From Bugula neritina (Eukaryota; Bryozoa; Gymnolaemata; Cheilostomatida; Bugulidae), in assembly GCA_964035545.1 (NCBI GenBank), contig OZ037767.1, forward strand, positions 24,447,128 to 24,511,127: a DNA stretch of 64,000 nucleotides, read 5' to 3'. Below, in pieces: positions 62,601 to 64,000 of this stretch. The notes below the pieces were generated by a model, which worked only from the letters and a program-made list of their open reading frames with translations, ran no database searches and had not been told where the DNA came from. The position numbers were made by a program, and so were the translations under genes. Within the stretch, counting starts at the first letter, position 1, and every line of letters starts with the position of its first letter.

Positions 62601-64000
62601 GGCTGGGGCGGAGGTTAACCCGAAAGGCAACACCTTCCACTTCCACAAACCGTCCCGTGTGATAAACGCCGCTTTCTCCTGGGCGTCGGGACTCAGAGGA
62701 ACTTGCCAATAGCCACTCAGCAAGTCTAACGTACTGAAGTACTTGCTGCCGGCTAGGGCGTCCAATGACTCGTCAATACGAGGTAGAGGGTAGGCGTCCT
62801 GTATGGTTATGCTATTGAGTTTGCGGTAATCCACACAGAACCGCCAACTGCTGTCTTTCTTCCGGACCAGTACGACCGGCGAGCTCCACGCACTATGGGC
62901 GGGCTCTATCAGTCCCCGGTCCAGAAGATCCCGTACTTGTCGGCTAACCTCCTTCTCTTTCTCCGGCCCCAGCCTACGTGTGGGTTGCCGGACAGGGACT
63001 GTCCCTGCAGTCAGCGGTATTTCGTGTCTGACAACTCCAGTCAGCCCCATGTCATGATCTCCGCTGCTGAACACATCACCGTAGTCGCGTAGTAACTTCG
63101 CCATAGCTTGGCGTTCTTTGTTACTCGCGCAGCCGCCACAGGCTGTGTCATACAACTCCCGGAGATGTGCTGAGACTGTCCCTCGCCCTTGAGTAGGGCA
63201 CCGAGGGAATGCCTCCGTCGCATCACCGAGTGACGGGCCTACGTCCTCCTCCTGAACAGAGTGAAAACGGCCCAGCATAGACCCAGCCGGAAGCTTGACA
63301 GACTCGGTAAAGGGGTTGACGCACTGCACTAAGATCTCCCCTTGCTCAGTCAGCTGATTCAGACTGCTGGCAAGTTGGATCTTTTCGTGCGCGCCTTCAA
63401 CTACCCCGAGTCCAGAGATCCGGCTATTGTTCACCCTGCAGTGAATGGTAGCCCGGGAGCGGCCTGGTATGGTACGGTTGCGTACCACCTGCACACCTCC
63501 CACTAAAGGGCGGCCGAATTTGTCGACGCAGGCGAGTTCTCGCCCGGACATCATCATCGCAGATTTACTAAAATCGATGTGACATCCGTGCCGTTTTAGG
63601 AATGGCATCCCGAGGATGGCGTCCTCCTTGAGCTGACTGACGATGAACGTCTCTTGGATCGTTTGATCACGGACTCGTCCCGTCAGCTCAATTATACCAT
63701 AGAAGGGAAGGCACGACCCGTCAGCTAGGGTGCCATACTCCCCCTCGTATGGTTCCATCTCGCCCCTGACCCTAGCACTGAGGGTGTCGAAGAGTTGGCG
63801 GCTTAAGAGGTTCGTGGTACAGCCCGAATCAATGAGGAAAGTAACAGCTTTGCCTTCCAGTTTACCGGGCAAGAAATAGCTGTTCCCATGGGGCTGCACC
63901 TGAACTCTCTCTTCAGGCCTTACTCTCGCAGGGAGTACCTCCCTCGCTTTGGGTTGCGAAGGAGGTCTCTTGGGATGGTGGTAAGTGGGCCTCGGGGGTG
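59682..64000 (-). CDS. pol: Gypsy polyprotein: protease, reverse transcriptase, RNase H, integrase (partial)
   Basis: The frame is open from the right edge to TAG at 59684-59682, so the start is outside. Numbering from the GTG at 63899: aspartic protease with LIDSGCTTNLLS (Asp24); reverse transcriptase with LLIYLDDVIV (YLDD near 454); RNase H with LDTDASDQNVGAVLSQ near 600; integrase with an HHCC finger (HKQAHAG ... CEICQTSKHG, about 870-910) and the DDE core (VAVDLVGP, HSDQGAQFQS, GNGVVERNN, about 930-1030); then a GPY/F-like module (KFVGPYVIVE). A Pro/Glu-rich tail follows. RT-RH-INT order is that of Ty3/gypsy. No stop or frameshift is seen across the catalytic domains. Upstream in frame is a basic Pro-rich linker, which may be the end of Gag. 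Confidence 0.95.
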   Translation of the reverse strand, partial: PPRPTYHHPKRPPSQPKAREVLPARVRPEERVQVQPHGNSYFLPGKLEGKAVTFLIDSGCTTNLLSRQLFDTLSARVRGEMEPYEGEYGTLADGSCLPFYGIIELTGRVRDQTIQETFIVSQLKEDAILGMPFLKRHGCHIDFSKSAMMMSGRELACVDKFGRPLVGGVQVVRNRTIPGRSRATIHCRVNNSRISGLGVVEGAHEKIQLASSLNQLTEQGEILVQCVNPFTESVKLPAGSMLGRFHSVQEEDVGPSLGDATEAFPRCPTQGRGTVSAHLRELYDTACGGCASNKERQAMAKLLRDYGDVFSSGDHDMGLTGVVRHEIPLTAGTVPVRQPTRRLGPEKEKEVSRQVRDLLDRGLIEPAHSAWSSPVVLVRKKDSSWRFCVDYRKLNSITIQDAYPLPRIDESLDALAGSKYFSTLDLLSGYWQVPLSPDAQEKAAFITRDGLWKWKVLPFGLTSAPATFQRLMEQVLSGLHWKTLLIYLDDVIVISPDFETHVSRLQEVFERLRGAGLKLKPSKCALLQPEVKYLGHVVGRNGVATDPEKVRAIEDWVTPQDLTGLRAFLGLVGYYRQYIPDFAGIAQPLNRLTAKGVTWQWTPVEQGAFDRLKGCLLTAPILAYLDPTLEYILDTDASDQNVGAVLSQVQEGREVVVAYYSKSLSPTERNYCTTRKELLAVIKSVKHFRPYLYGRKFRLRTDHASLIWLCKRAEPSSQVARWLEILAEFSYRIEHRPGKRHSNADGFSRRPDGGCKQCLNIERRDGGPPRCELETLAHHGAPFDWDQGQLRQEVDESPEVVQNLRANPVLADNVRELKKLQEELPGVVADIYRAKREGRRPSEERIRQGCAEFRLYCQRWDSLRIGQDGLLTISLAASGRHPERKRVVCPTAIRRELIWDTHKQAHAGVKRVISKLRLRWYWPRMERDVRLRVKQCEICQTSKHGRLPGEAGRRRLYAGRPWQMVAVDLVGPMPLTPRGNSWILVLTDHFTRWADALAIPDASAPTVARVLDQHVFCYFGLPEQIHSDQGAQFQSQLMSDLCRLWGVNQSRTTPYHPQGNGVVERNNRMLGDALRSLLLGRSQEEWDTVLPQVMRAYRSTPHTSTGETPNLLMLGRETRVPDHLTYHVPELDNSIHEYASELVERRKAAHDILREQQWKVRHEDSEEPPLYQTGDKVWMVNYRRRRGQAAKLQPKFVGPYVIVEAMPNHTYKIERSGQVSIQNESRLKPYWASPDAVGEAPPLLEPRRQTTTRGRRWHGPEYEVVIPREKRLVRDERPLLPTEACPPPPSLIPPLPETEPVPEVQTPTEGGALSGEQEEVTANGEVETPLEAPANEPVSVSPPLERGQRTRQPPAYLKDFVCDCIKSGTHESLGENRTRKVSSKGGSCQHYGNINFCIGGNRNKIHPPGAQSLNHAPQPRCSIFSYADAVKSRRVSKQ

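Larger units (their letters stand above)
57986..64000 (-). mobile_element. Ty3/gypsy LTR retrotransposon, 3' part, minus strand
   Basis: Order on the minus strand: pol ORF (entering from the right edge), two extra downstream ORFs, a purine-rich PPT-like GGTGGGGGCGG at about 58295-58305, then a 309-bp LTR that begins TGTGGTGGC and ends CATAACA. The pol frame is open for about 4.3 kb with intact catalytic residues, so the copy is probably young. Gag and the 5' LTR lie outside the window. GC content is visibly higher than in host DNA. Confidence 0.93.

Overview
The window is nuclear DNA of an animal. It is strongly AT-rich and full of microsatellites. Genes have short phased exons with GT-AG introns, there are tRNA-derived SINEs, and a Ty3/gypsy retrotransposon is present. 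Several proteins have clear animal orthologues (ZNFX1, DHX33, FKRP/LicD family). The invertebrate-like accessory ORFs of the retrotransposon and the intron/SINE style suggest an invertebrate, perhaps a spiralian. That is inference; I cannot name the species.

Layout. Every cellular gene I could build lies on the minus strand. (1) 1-3026: the 5' part of a ZNFX1-like NFX1-type zinc-finger helicase, running off the left edge. (2) 6008-14843: a complete 17-exon DHX33-like DEAH-box RNA helicase, 654 aa, with every junction in phase. (3) 18637-20802: a 4-exon secreted Asn/His/Gly-rich protein, 232 aa, that I do not recognise. (4) 30349-33668 (perhaps to 27684): an ankyrin-repeat plus coiled-coil protein with long 39-40 residue repeats and an exon that can be read in two frames. 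(5) 42484-46572: a small charged helical protein with a tandemly duplicated 63-nt exon. (6) 47525-55704: a complete 11-exon type II membrane protein of the FKRP/LicD family, 624 aa, all phases consistent, with one GC-AG intron. (7) 57986-64000: the 3' part of a Ty3/gypsy element on the minus strand (pol, two downstream ORFs and a 309-bp LTR), inserted in an AT microsatellite.

Between and inside the genes are four copies of one tRNA-derived SINE family (two with visible target-site duplications), a 401-bp inverted-repeat MITE flanked by TA, a decayed plus-strand gypsy remnant inside an intron of the FKRP-like gene, and many tandem repeats. A recurring structural theme is that several minisatellites start exactly at splice sites and repeat the splice signal. 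A 29-bp array carries seven consensus donors next to the weaker true donor of DHX33 exon 16. An 18-bp array copies the acceptor of DHX33 exon 6.

Functionally, ZNFX1 and DHX33 are both cytosolic RNA helicases linked in other animals to RNA sensing and sit about 3 kb apart here. The FKRP-like protein is expected to act in the secretory pathway on glycans. No CRISPR, operon-like or bacterial features are present. All gene models are hand-built from splice signals and reading frame and have not been checked against transcripts.
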